NCBI RefSeq assembly: GCF_003600155.1 | Contig: NZ_QWLD01000051.1 | Location: forward strand, 1 to 42,916 | Origin: Nesterenkonia muleiensis | Lineage (GTDB): Bacteria > Actinomycetota > Actinomycetes > Actinomycetales > Micrococcaceae | Length of the DNA: 42,916 bases | Reading direction: 5' to 3' | In this document: piece after piece, positions 1-7,583 of the stretch | Layout: every line of letters starts with the position of its first letter | How positions within the stretch are numbered: position 1 is the stretch's first letter | Program-made: the position numbers and the translations under genes | Notes under the pieces: generated by a model | Seen by the model: only the letters and a program-made list of their open reading frames with translations | Databases searched by the model: none | Told to the model about the DNA's origin: nothing

Positions 1-9
1 CACGCTCTC

Positions 10-63
10 GGCCGGCTGACGCCGGCCATCACGCCTGCTAGTCCCGCGGGCGGGGAAACCCCG
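10..63 (-). terminator. Two hairpins after the first gene
   Basis: A perfect stem GGCCGGC/GCCGGCC with a TGAC loop lies at 10-27, and a second stem CGGGG/CCCCG with an AAA loop lies at 51-63, directly beyond the stop of the minus-strand gene ending at 69. No T-tract follows either stem, so a factor-assisted or bidirectional terminator is inferred. Confidence 0.45.
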
Positions 64-68
64 TGCCG

Positions 69-920
69 TTACTCGGCGCCGAACCAGCTGCGCATCTCGT
101 CGAAGCCGCGCTCCAGGCGGTCGGCCGGGCCGGGGGCCGAATAGGAGAGCTGGACCCGGGAACGGTCGGTGATCACCACCCAGGTGGTGATCTCATGCGC
201 TGAGGAGGTGGGCAGGCTGGAGGTGACCACGTATTGGGCGTTGGAGGTCTCCACAGCGCTGGTCCAGCTCCCCGTACCTTCGGAGTGGTACAGCGTGGAC
301 TCATGACCGGTGCCCAGCTCCAGCGGCTGCGCGGTGACCGCATCCAGGTCCACCACGCTGTGCAGCTTGTCCTGAAGAGGGTGAAGCTCCACATCCTCAG
401 CCTCAGGCCGGGTCTCGGCCACGTTGATGAAGTCCTCGCCATCGGTCATATGCACCTGAATGGTGCGCACGTTGTCCCCTGAGCTGGTCTCTGCGTAGTC
501 GTGCTCGAAGTCGGACCGGGAGAGGTAGGGAACGGCCCAGCCCAGCGTCTTGAGTTCGTCGAGCTGCTCCACCGGGAGCTCTTTGACCGGGGTGATCTGG
601 GAGGATCCGGGCAGGATCGCCGGCGTCTCATTGACCAGGTGCTCCTGATCGGCACCTGCCGGCGGTTGCAGAGCAGAGACGGCCACGGCGTCGTCGGCTG
701 TGCCGTTGGGCTGTTGGGGGGGTTCCGGCGGAAGCAGTTCCTGGACTGTAGAGGTGCTGGGGACGGCACGTCCGCCCACCACCCAGGCAGTGGCAATAAT
801 GAGGCAGACCACAGTGGCCAGCGACGCGGCGAAGACACCAAGAACCCAGCCGATATGCAACCGGCCGGGGCTACGCGATCCAGAATGAGGGGGGCTGGTC
901 CTGCGAGACATCAGGGCCAT
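69..920 (-). CDS. Membrane-anchored protein of unknown function
   Basis: The 283-residue protein has a short basic cytoplasmic N-terminus, one hydrophobic segment at about residues 24-48, a Pro/Gln/Ala-rich linker and a soluble acidic C-terminal domain expected outside the membrane. I do not recognise the soluble domain; it contains several beta-strand-like stretches, and a sensor or anchored envelope role is only a guess. The gene is divergent from an O-methyltransferase with about 90 bases between them. In many actinobacteria such a methyltransferase sits beside an ECF sigma factor and its anti-sigma factor, but no sigma factor is visible here. Two ATG codons three codons apart (920 and 911) could start it. 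Two hairpins follow the stop. Confidence 0.7.
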   Translation of the reverse strand: MALMSRRTSPPHSGSRSPGRLHIGWVLGVFAASLATVVCLIIATAWVVGGRAVPSTSTVQELLPPEPPQQPNGTADDAVAVSALQPPAGADQEHLVNETPAILPGSSQITPVKELPVEQLDELKTLGWAVPYLSRSDFEHDYAETSSGDNVRTIQVHMTDGEDFINVAETRPEAEDVELHPLQDKLHSVVDLDAVTAQPLELGTGHESTLYHSEGTGSWTSAVETSNAQYVVTSSLPTSSAHEITTWVVITDRSRVQLSYSAPGPADRLERGFDEMRSWFGAE

Positions 921-997
921 TTTGCCTGCGCTTGCTGAGCACTAGCTTATTTTTTTCTGTGAATCTCTCCCATCGGGCAACTGTGGCGGCCTGACTA

Positions 998-1003
998 TAT
1001 AGT
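998..1003 (+). promoter_or_regulatory. Probable -10 element of a leaderless transcript
   Basis: TATAGT ends six bases before the methyltransferase ATG at 1010, and no Shine-Dalgarno sequence is present. This is the layout of a leaderless actinobacterial mRNA. The element sits in a 10-base palindrome, ACTATATAGT (994-1003), which could also serve as an operator. No good -35 hexamer is evident. Confidence 0.45.
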
Positions 1004-1009
1004 TCAGCT

Positions 1010-1651
1010 ATGAGCACGCCGGATAAGACGAAATACGCCAGCTGGGCCTATGCGGAGGAGCACGCGGCCCAGAACGACCTGGTGGACCTGGCCAGGGTGC
1101 TGGCCAATGATCTCGGAACACCTGCCATCTCCGAGGGGACCGCGGCAGCCCTGACCGTGCTGGCGGCAGCGGGCGGCTCCCGGGCCATTGTCGGCATCGG
1201 CTTGGGCACCGGCTTGGCCGCTGCCTCGCTGATGCACGGAGCCTCAGCCGGCGCGGTGCTCACCGGGATCGATGCCGATCCGGACCGTGTGGCGGCCACC
1301 CGCCAGATGCTGCAGGCGCAGGGCGTGGCGCCCTCCCGTACCAGGCTCATCACCGGAAAGGCTGAGCAGGTGCTACCGCGTCTGACATCCGGCGGCTACG
1401 ATCTGGTGTTCATCGAGACTGATCCAGAGCAGGCCGCTGAGCATATTGACCAGGGACTGCGGCTGCTGCACCCCGGCGGAATGCTCATCCTCAACGACGC
1501 GCTCGATTCCGACCGGGTGCCCAAGCCAGCGGTGCGTCAACCCTCCACCCAGGCAATGCGTCAGGTGGAGTCGAGACTGCGTGAGGACGACGCCGTGGTC
1601 ACCGCCATGATTCCCACAGGCACCGGTCTGCTGACCGCGGTCAGACGGTAG
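1010..1651 (+). CDS. O-methyltransferase, class I SAM-dependent
   Basis: The 213-residue protein has the Rossmann fold of the O-methyltransferase family 3 (catechol/caffeoyl-CoA type). The SAM-binding glycine-rich loop GIGLGTG is at residues 62-68, the acidic ribose-contacting residue is in TGIDAD near 85-90, and the YDLVFIETDP segment at 130-139 is the counterpart of the family's YDLVFIDAD motif. The usual metal-binding Asp there is replaced by a Glu/Thr arrangement, so metal dependence is uncertain. Substrate is unknown. It is a cytosolic enzyme, transcribed alone and divergent from the anchored protein to its left, and convergent with the DUF3117 gene, whose stop directly abuts its own. 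Confidence 0.8.
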   Translation: MSTPDKTKYASWAYAEEHAAQNDLVDLARVLANDLGTPAISEGTAAALTVLAAAGGSRAIVGIGLGTGLAAASLMHGASAGAVLTGIDADPDRVAATRQMLQAQGVAPSRTRLITGKAEQVLPRLTSGGYDLVFIETDPEQAAEHIDQGLRLLHPGGMLILNDALDSDRVPKPAVRQPSTQAMRQVESRLREDDAVVTAMIPTGTGLLTAVRR

Positions 1652-1822
1652 TTACTCGCCGACAGCTGCAATCAGGCACTGCTTGAGGGACTCGGCTTCG
1701 TCGTTGTTGATCTCGAGGACCAGACGGCCGCCACCGTCAATCGGCACGCGCATGATCAGGCTGCGCCCTTCCTGAGCGACTTCCATCGGGCCGTCACCAG
1801 TACGCGGTTTCATAGCAGCCAT
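1652..1822 (-). CDS. DUF3117 family small protein
   Basis: This 56-residue protein begins MAAMKPRTGDGP, ends CLIAAVGE, and contains VPIDGGGRLVLEINNDEA in the middle, which matches the highly conserved actinobacterial DUF3117 family over its whole length. Its function is unknown; conservation suggests a core role. A second in-frame ATG at codon 4 is possible. It is the last gene of the minus-strand run sir2, uppP, DivIVA-like, DUF3117, with 56 bases separating it from the DivIVA-like gene, so it may also have its own promoter. Confidence 0.88.
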   Translation of the reverse strand: MAAMKPRTGDGPMEVAQEGRSLIMRVPIDGGGRLVLEINNDEAESLKQCLIAAVGE

Positions 1823-1878
1823 CGGGATAATCCTCTTTCATCGTCGTGCCTGTCGGACTCGTGCCACTCCATTATCTC

Positions 1879-2208
1879 TTACTCCGCTGAGATGTCATCC
1901 TCATCAGAGTTCTTGGACTTGCCGGAAGAGTTTGCCGATTGGGCACGGTGCAGCTGCAGGGTGAGGGCCTCAAGGAGCTTGTCGACCTGCTCCATACGGT
2001 AGCCGCGCACTGCGGAGTCGAAGTGGACCTGCTGCAGGTCATCGGCGCTGAGCTCGCGCTGCGCGGCCTGACTGAGCAATTCGTCGATCCGGTCAGGGAC
2101 GGCTGCGGGGGACTCGTCCCTCGGCGCCTCGGCACCCTCCCACCGTCCCGTGAGCAGGACAACGACGACGCCCACCACCACCACGGCAATCACGTAGAGC
2201 CATATCAC
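1879..2208 (-). CDS. Short membrane-anchored DivIVA-domain protein
   Basis: The 109-residue protein has one N-terminal hydrophobic helix (about residues 3-20) followed by a short linker and a DivIVA-type segment, FDSAVRGYRMEQVDKLLEAL, which is the core of the actinobacterial DivIVA domain repeat. The C-terminus is Ser/Lys/Asp-rich and probably disordered. Proteins of this kind are found at the cell membrane and are suspected to interact with the growth or division machinery; that is family knowledge, not shown here. Its ATG overlaps the uppP stop by four bases, so the two are probably translationally coupled, which fits a cell-envelope role. Confidence 0.75.
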   Translation of the reverse strand: MIWLYVIAVVVVGVVVVLLTGRWEGAEAPRDESPAAVPDRIDELLSQAAQRELSADDLQQVHFDSAVRGYRMEQVDKLLEALTLQLHRAQSANSSGKSKNSDEDDISAE

Positions 2209-3125
2209 CCTCCCAGCCTAACCTCCGCCTCCTGCTCCCCGCGGACCGGAGCGTCATCCACCGGCGGGTCGGAGAGGTCAGGCTGGAAGATCAGGATGAA
2301 GATGCCGAAGACGACCACATATACCGCGAAGATGCGGAACCTGGCCCGGTAGAGCAGAGCCAGCACAAACCACAGCGCGAACGCCCCCACTACTGCGGCG
2401 ACGATGAAGGCCGCCCAGTAGGCATCAGCTCCCACGCTCAAACCACCCTCATAGCCGAGCAGGCTGCGGGACTGAACCGCAGTGGCCGCCACAATGGTGG
2501 GGATGGCTACGAAAAAGCTGAACTGCGCGGCAATCCTTCTGTGCATTCCTAGCGCCAGCGCCGCAGCGATGGTGATCCCTGAGCGTGAGATGCCTGGAAA
2601 CAGGGCAGCGGCCTGGGCGAGGCCTATCACCACGGCCACCCATAGGGTCATCTGCGCGGCTCCGCGCCAGGTGTTGGTCACCGAGTCGGTCCACCACAGG
2701 ATTCCAGCGGTGATGAACAGCAAAATCGCCACCACCCACGGGGTGGCGAAGACATCGGTGCCGTATTCACGGATCACCAGTCCCAGCACCCCGGTGATAC
2801 CGACCACGACCACTCCCAGCAGCATCAGCTTCAGATGGATCAGGTGCCGGAGGGTGCGGCGACTCACCAGCCACCTCACTTCCCGCACGGTACCGGACAA
2901 CAGCCTGATCAGCGGCCCCCACATCACGACGACCACAGAGACCATAGTGCCCAGGTGCACCACCAGATTGAAGAAGATCATCTCCGGAGTGTCTGGACCG
3001 GGTATCTGGGATCCGGCATCTATCAGCCAGTGCTCGGCAATCACCAGATGTGAGGAGGAGCTCACCGGTATGAACATGAACAGCCCCTGGATGGCGCCCA
3101 GGAGCACTGCTTCCCATACGGTCAA
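2205..3125 (-). CDS. UppP/BacA-family undecaprenyl-diphosphate phosphatase, variant
   Basis: This polytopic membrane protein has the two BacA family signatures: FIPVSSSSHL near residues 18-27 and LFPGISRSG at 175-183, the second with the catalytic Ser/Arg. UppP dephosphorylates undecaprenyl diphosphate to recycle the lipid carrier for peptidoglycan. In characterised enzymes the first motif is (E/Q)xxxE; here it reads Q13-G-L-F-M17, so the second glutamate is Met. I therefore call it a UppP-family paralogue whose activity needs proof. The start chosen is TTG at 3125, with GAGG eight bases upstream and a family-typical N-terminus MTVWEAVLLG; a TTG at 3185 would add 20 residues and overlap sir2 but lacks a ribosome site. 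Final length is 306 residues. Confidence 0.82.
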   Translation of the reverse strand: MTVWEAVLLGAIQGLFMFIPVSSSSHLVIAEHWLIDAGSQIPGPDTPEMIFFNLVVHLGTMVSVVVVMWGPLIRLLSGTVREVRWLVSRRTLRHLIHLKLMLLGVVVVGITGVLGLVIREYGTDVFATPWVVAILLFITAGILWWTDSVTNTWRGAAQMTLWVAVVIGLAQAAALFPGISRSGITIAAALALGMHRRIAAQFSFFVAIPTIVAATAVQSRSLLGYEGGLSVGADAYWAAFIVAAVVGAFALWFVLALLYRARFRIFAVYVVVFGIFILIFQPDLSDPPVDDAPVRGEQEAEVRLGG

Positions 3126-3165
3126 AAAAGGATCCTCACTACTGGTCGGGACTGGGCACTGAGAA

Positions 3166-3948
3166 TCACCGCGCGGATTCAGCAACGGCCGGAAGCATCG
3201 TTCCTGAAGGTCCTCGCAGACAGTAGTCCATGACCTCGCTGATCTCGGTCTCCTCGGGATTGACCTCGATCAGCGGAGTGCCACGCTCCAGTGCCAGCAA
3301 GGGAAGGGAGGCTGCCGGCTGGACCAGCCCAGAGGTTCCCACCACGACCACCAGATCAGCCTGCCGGATGGCGTCAGAGGTGAGCTCGAAGGCCTTCAGC
3401 GGAAGCATCTCGCCGAACCACACCACACCGGGGCGCAGAGAGGACCCGCAGCAGGCGCAGGCCGGAGGCTGCTCCGGCTGCTCGGGGGGCTCCAGGCCGT
3501 CGTATTCGGGAGCCGCCAGCTCGGCAGGCTCAGAGCACTCTGCACACCGGTGGGCGAAGATGCTGCCGTGCAGGTGAGCCAGCACCTCGGCGCCGGCCCT
3601 TTCGTGCAGGTCGTCCACGTTCTGTGTGGCGATGCTCAGCTCCCCGCCGGCCTCGCGCAGGCGCCGCTGCCATCCGGCTAACGCGGAGTGGCCGGGATTG
3701 GGCTCCACCTGGAGGAGCAGCGACTGCCGCCACCTGTACCAGGTCCACACCAGGGCCGGGTCGTGGGCGAAGGCCTCGCCAGTGGCAAGATCCTCAGCGG
3801 AGAACCTTTCCCACAACCCCGTCTGGACCTCGCGGAAGGTGGGAACGCCGGACTCTGCGCTGATCCCCGCCCCGGAAAGCACCGCGACCCGTCGAGCAGC
3901 TCTGACCAGCGAGCCGATCTCATGATTGACCTCATCCAGGATCCGCAT
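3166..3948 (-). CDS. Sir2-family NAD-dependent protein deacylase, class III type
   Basis: The 260-residue sirtuin has GAGISAESGVPTFR (residues 26-39), QNVDDLHERAG (109-119), the catalytic His in HLHGS (His127), and Zn ligands in CAEC (135-138) and CACC (164-167). Tyr71 and Arg74 in WYRWR form the YxxR pair that in SIRT5 and CobB binds acidic acyl groups, so removal of succinyl or malonyl groups from lysine is the likely activity, with NAD consumed. The TFR in place of DFR is also typical of class III. It is cytosolic and the first gene of a run with the uppP-like, DivIVA-like and DUF3117 genes. An acidic Pro/Glu loop separates the two zinc pairs. Confidence 0.9.
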   Translation of the reverse strand: MRILDEVNHEIGSLVRAARRVAVLSGAGISAESGVPTFREVQTGLWERFSAEDLATGEAFAHDPALVWTWYRWRQSLLLQVEPNPGHSALAGWQRRLREAGGELSIATQNVDDLHERAGAEVLAHLHGSIFAHRCAECSEPAELAAPEYDGLEPPEQPEQPPACACCGSSLRPGVVWFGEMLPLKAFELTSDAIRQADLVVVVGTSGLVQPAASLPLLALERGTPLIEVNPEETEISEVMDYCLRGPSGTMLPAVAESAR

Positions 3949-4050
3949 ACCCTCACGCTACCGTCTTCCCGTTCTCCATGGGCTGCGACGCTTCCGGTTT
4001 TTTCCGACGAAACCTCCGCTGAGGCGCTGGGCCTGGCGGTTCGGGCCGGG

Positions 4051-5451
4051 TTACAGGGATATGATCAGCATGGTGCCGCCGAATACCAGCCCTGAGGCCA
4101 CCAGGGCTACTGTGGTGTAGCTGAGGATGTCACGCATTCGAAGTCCGGCGATCGCCAACAGCGGCAAGGCCCAGAAGGGCTGAATCATATTGGTCCACTG
4201 GTCCCCGTAGGCGATAGCCATTATCACAAACGCTGGATCCACTCCCAGGGACTCGGCCGCTTCCAGCAGGATCGGCCCCTGGACTGCCACCTGCCCACCG
4301 CCGGAGGGGACGAAGAAATTGACCACTCCGGCAGAGAGGAAGGCCAGCAGCGCCAGAGTCTGTGGGGAGGAGATCGAGACGAAGGCATCAGAGAGTACCT
4401 GCACCAGGCCGGTGCCGGTCATCAGACCCAGGATTCCGGCGTACAGGGGGAACTGCAGCAGGATCTCACCCACTGAGGAGGCGGCCACCTTGACGATCGC
4501 AATCAGTTCTGCTGGATGCTTCACCAGCAGCATGATCAGCGCGAGAAAGGTCCAGTTGACGATGTCCAACGTCAGGCTGCCCCCTTGTGAAAAGTGGATC
4601 ACCAGATAGACCACCAGCATGAGGCCCACCAACAGGGTGGGAATCCGGGAGGTGTCCAGCCTGTCGGCCGGGGTGGCCACCTCATCGTGGACGCTCACCC
4701 CACCGTCGCGGACGTCTGCCTCCAGGGCAATGATGCGATCATCGTCCCTGGGAGCGATGAGGTAGAGCGCAAGGCCGACCACCAGGAGTGTGACCACGAT
4801 GGCGACCAGATTCCAGGGGGCAAGGATGGTTTCGGTGATCGGGATCGAATCACCCAGCTGGTCCGCTAAGAAGGAGTCCGGAGTCGCAGCCGTCAGAGGA
4901 GCCGACGCTGAATAGCCCATATGCCAAACCACGAACCCGGCGAAGCCTGAAGCCACCAGCATGGGGAAGTGAATTCGCTGACCCCGCTCCCTGAAGGCGT
5001 GGGCGACCTCGCGGGCCAGCAGGCCGGCGACGATCAGACCCAGCCCCCAGGTGATCAGCGAGGCTGCTGCCGCCACCAGGAACACGAACAGATAGGCCTG
5101 GACCGCCCTTTTGGGTATGGAGGAGAGCCAGACCAGCAGCTTGCGCACTGGCCGGGTGTTGGCCAGGATGCTGCCCAGGAACAGGATCAGAGCCATCTGA
5201 GTGATGAACTCCAGCAGACCAGCTAGTCCCACGCCCCAGTGCTCAACGATCTCCAGCGGGCCGGAGTCGGTGAGAATCAGCGCCATGATCGCCACCACGA
5301 AGGTCAGGATGATGGCGAAGGACAGTGCCGAGGGCATGAGCTTCTCGACGACGACGTTCAGCGGTCTCATCACCGCGGAGAGGATGGCGGTGGATTCAGA
5401 GGGTTTCTTCTTGCCCTCCGGGGCCTCGGCAGCCTCAGATGATTTCGACAT
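4051..5451 (-). CDS. Short-chain fatty acid transporter, AtoE family
   Basis: The 466-residue protein is almost entirely hydrophobic with about 12 membrane segments after a basic, Ser/Glu-rich N-terminus, and matches the AtoE / TIGR00366 family along its length, including VVWHMGYSASAPLTAATPDS and the glycine-rich FVPSGGGQVAVQGP near the C-terminus. Family members are proposed to move short-chain fatty acids such as acetoacetate or butyrate across the cytoplasmic membrane. The ATG at 5451 is preferred because AGAGGAGGT lies seven bases upstream; the in-frame GTG at 5460 would overlap that site. It is transcribed alone, and a perfect 7-6-7 dyad lies 93 bases upstream, so a local regulator is likely, though none is adjacent. 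Confidence 0.88.
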   Translation of the reverse strand: MSKSSEAAEAPEGKKKPSESTAILSAVMRPLNVVVEKLMPSALSFAIILTFVVAIMALILTDSGPLEIVEHWGVGLAGLLEFITQMALILFLGSILANTRPVRKLLVWLSSIPKRAVQAYLFVFLVAAAASLITWGLGLIVAGLLAREVAHAFRERGQRIHFPMLVASGFAGFVVWHMGYSASAPLTAATPDSFLADQLGDSIPITETILAPWNLVAIVVTLLVVGLALYLIAPRDDDRIIALEADVRDGGVSVHDEVATPADRLDTSRIPTLLVGLMLVVYLVIHFSQGGSLTLDIVNWTFLALIMLLVKHPAELIAIVKVAASSVGEILLQFPLYAGILGLMTGTGLVQVLSDAFVSISSPQTLALLAFLSAGVVNFFVPSGGGQVAVQGPILLEAAESLGVDPAFVIMAIAYGDQWTNMIQPFWALPLLAIAGLRMRDILSYTTVALVASGLVFGGTMLIISL

Positions 5452-5543
5452 GACTAGCACCTCCTCTAGGTGTTTTCAGGAGTCCAGTATGCGCCAGCAG
5501 TGTGACCTGGGCTACATTTCGGGATTCAAGCCTCGGAAGCACT

Positions 5544-5563
5544 TTTCGTACCTTGCTACGAAA
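5544..5563. promoter_or_regulatory. Operator-like dyad between atoE-type gene and nudC
   Basis: TTTCGTA and TACGAAA form a perfect 7-base inverted repeat around a 6-base spacer. It lies about 93 bases upstream of the fatty acid transporter and about 95 bases upstream of nudC, in an AT-richer part of the divergent intergenic region. The size and symmetry fit a TetR- or GntR-type site; which gene it controls is not shown. Confidence 0.5.
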
Positions 5564-5658
5564 TGCCGGTCTGGACGATTCAGCCATGCCGGCCCGCCAT
5601 CCCCGGGACCGGGCAAAGGCTCCGGCGGCACCCGCTCGCCCGGGGATAGGATGAAGAT

Positions 5659-6618
5659 GTGACTCTGCAGAACCTGCCGCTGGCCCGTACCACAGTCGAC
5701 GCCGACGCCGCATCGCGGACGTTACAGGGGCTCTTCGAGGAACTCGCGGCAGATCCTGCCACACGTGTGCTGCTCGTTCAGGGCAGCCAGCTGGGGGTCG
5801 ACGCCGCAGGACTCGCGCTGTTCGACGTCTCCAGACTTCCTCACGGCGGATGGCAGCAGCAGCGACTGCTGTACCTGGGCCGCGCCGACGGGATGCGCCT
5901 GGTGGCCAGCATGCTCCCTGAAGATCTCGGGTTCGAAAGGGACCTCGACGGGGTCCCCATCACCTCAGAGGCCAGTCTGGTCGAACTCGTCGAAGGCTTG
6001 AGCTTCGAGCACCTGCGCGACATCGGGGACCGGCTCAGCGACCGGGACGCCGGGCTCGGCACCACCGCGGTCGCACTCACCGCCTGGCACGAGCGCCATC
6101 TGCGGTGCCCACGCTGCGGGGAGGCCACAGAGATCATCGACGGCGGCTGGGTGCGCCGCTGCCTGGTGGATCAGTCACTGCACTATCCGCGCACCGATGC
6201 CGCGGTGATCATGGCGGTGCTCGACGATGACGACCGCATTCTCATGGGCCACGCCGCGCACTGGCCCACCGGGCGGTTCTCCACCCTGGCAGGCTATGTG
6301 GAGCCGGGCGAACCGCTGGAGGAGGCGGTCATCCGGGAGGTGGCCGAGGAGACCGGCATCGCCGTGGGCGAGACCACCTATCGGGGCAGTCAGCCCTGGC
6401 CGTTTCCGTGCTCATTGATGATGGGCTTCCAGGCCAGAGTCAGGCCGGGGGCCAGCACCGAGGTCCGCGTCGACGGTGAGGAGCTCACCGACGCACGCTT
6501 CTTCACCCGCGAAGAGCTCCTCACCGAGGTCTCAGCCGGCGGGGTGCACCTGCCGATGCGCTCCTCCATCGCCCGGGCCCTCATCGAGGAGTGGTACGGC
6601 GGGCCCATTCCCGCTTAG
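5659..6618 (+). CDS. nudC: NAD(+) diphosphatase (NudC)
   Basis: NudC hydrolyses NAD(H) to NMN(H) and AMP and can remove NAD caps from RNA; it is cytosolic and needs divalent metal. The 319-residue protein has an N-terminal NUDIX-like domain, a zinc ribbon with Cys150, Cys153 and Cys168, a Nudix box at 212-234 with REVAEETG, and the NADH-diphosphatase signature SQPWPFPCSLM at 244-254. The fourth zinc position is Asp171 rather than Cys. The start is GTG at 5659 behind GATAGGATG. The gene ends convergent with the ABC permease gene, the two stops overlapping by four bases. Confidence 0.92.
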   Translation: MTLQNLPLARTTVDADAASRTLQGLFEELAADPATRVLLVQGSQLGVDAAGLALFDVSRLPHGGWQQQRLLYLGRADGMRLVASMLPEDLGFERDLDGVPITSEASLVELVEGLSFEHLRDIGDRLSDRDAGLGTTAVALTAWHERHLRCPRCGEATEIIDGGWVRRCLVDQSLHYPRTDAAVIMAVLDDDDRILMGHAAHWPTGRFSTLAGYVEPGEPLEEAVIREVAEETGIAVGETTYRGSQPWPFPCSLMMGFQARVRPGASTEVRVDGEELTDARFFTREELLTEVSAGGVHLPMRSSIARALIEEWYGGPIPA

Positions 6619-7583
6619 GACTTGCGGTTGTAGAGGAACATCGAGATCGGGGCGAAGACAGCGACCAGGACCGCGCAGTAGACGCCCACCAGGAGAACGG
6701 AGCCGGGGTCGAAGGTGCCGTCCATCAGCTCGCGGACCGCGGAGACCAGCACGCTGACCGGGTTGGCGTCCACTACGCCGGAGAGCCAGTTCGGCATGGT
6801 CTCGGTGGGCACAAAGATATTGGAGGCGAAGGTCAGCGGGAAGATGATCGTCATCGATACCCCCATCACCGCCTCCTCATTGGGCATCAGCAGCGAGACC
6901 ATGGTCCACACCCAGGACAGGCAGAAGCTGAACAGCAGCACCAGCGCGAAGCCGGCCAGCACGCCGGTGAGCCCGCCGGCGGGGCGGAATCCGACGATGA
7001 ACCCGACCGAAAGGATGATGGTTCCCGCCAGGGTGTAACGGACCTGGTCACCCAGCAGGGCACCCACCAGCTGGGCCGGCCGCCAGGTGGGCAATGAGCG
7101 GAACCGGTCGAAAATACCCTTGGAGATGTCCTTGTTCAGCGTCATGCCGGTGTACATGGTGACCATGATCAGCGTCTGGACAAAGATGCCGGGAATGAAG
7201 AACTGCACGTATTCGCTCACTGCCGGTCCGCCGGTCTGGCCGGTGCCGGAGACCACCGCGCCCATCGCCCCGCCGAAGATGAAGGTGAACATCACCGTCA
7301 TCATGATCGGGAAGATGGTGACGTCGAACAGCTGCATGGGAATGTGCTTGATCTTCAGCATCGCGCGCCAGCCGAAGGTGATGGACCCGGACACCGGGCC
7401 GGAGGGCGTGGGGCGCTGCTCAGCCGGCAACAGGACTTTGGTGATCTTCTCTGCCTCGGTGCTGGTCCCGCCGGCGGGGGAACCCCGCTCAGCTCTCGGC
7501 TGGCTAGCGCCGGGCTTCACACCAGAACTCGGCAGATCGCTTCGTTCCTGCCCCATAGCAGTGGTTTCGGTTTCCTGGCTCAT
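6615..7583 (-). CDS. ABC transporter permease, DrrB/ABC-2 type
   Basis: The 322-residue protein begins with about 75 polar residues rich in Glu, Pro and Ser, then has six membrane segments of the ABC-2 permease family (for example LFDVTIFPIMMTVMFTFIFG and the C-terminal segment VGVYCAVLVAVFAPISMF). DrrB-type permeases pair with DrrA-type ATPases to export drugs, lipids or natural products. The ATPase gene lies immediately upstream with a four-base ATGA overlap, so the two are co-translated. The long polar N-terminal extension is unusual for the family, and an internal start nearer the first helix cannot be ruled out. The substrate is unknown. Confidence 0.88.
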   Translation of the reverse strand: MSQETETTAMGQERSDLPSSGVKPGASQPRAERGSPAGGTSTEAEKITKVLLPAEQRPTPSGPVSGSITFGWRAMLKIKHIPMQLFDVTIFPIMMTVMFTFIFGGAMGAVVSGTGQTGGPAVSEYVQFFIPGIFVQTLIMVTMYTGMTLNKDISKGIFDRFRSLPTWRPAQLVGALLGDQVRYTLAGTIILSVGFIVGFRPAGGLTGVLAGFALVLLFSFCLSWVWTMVSLLMPNEEAVMGVSMTIIFPLTFASNIFVPTETMPNWLSGVVDANPVSVLVSAVRELMDGTFDPGSVLLVGVYCAVLVAVFAPISMFLYNRKS

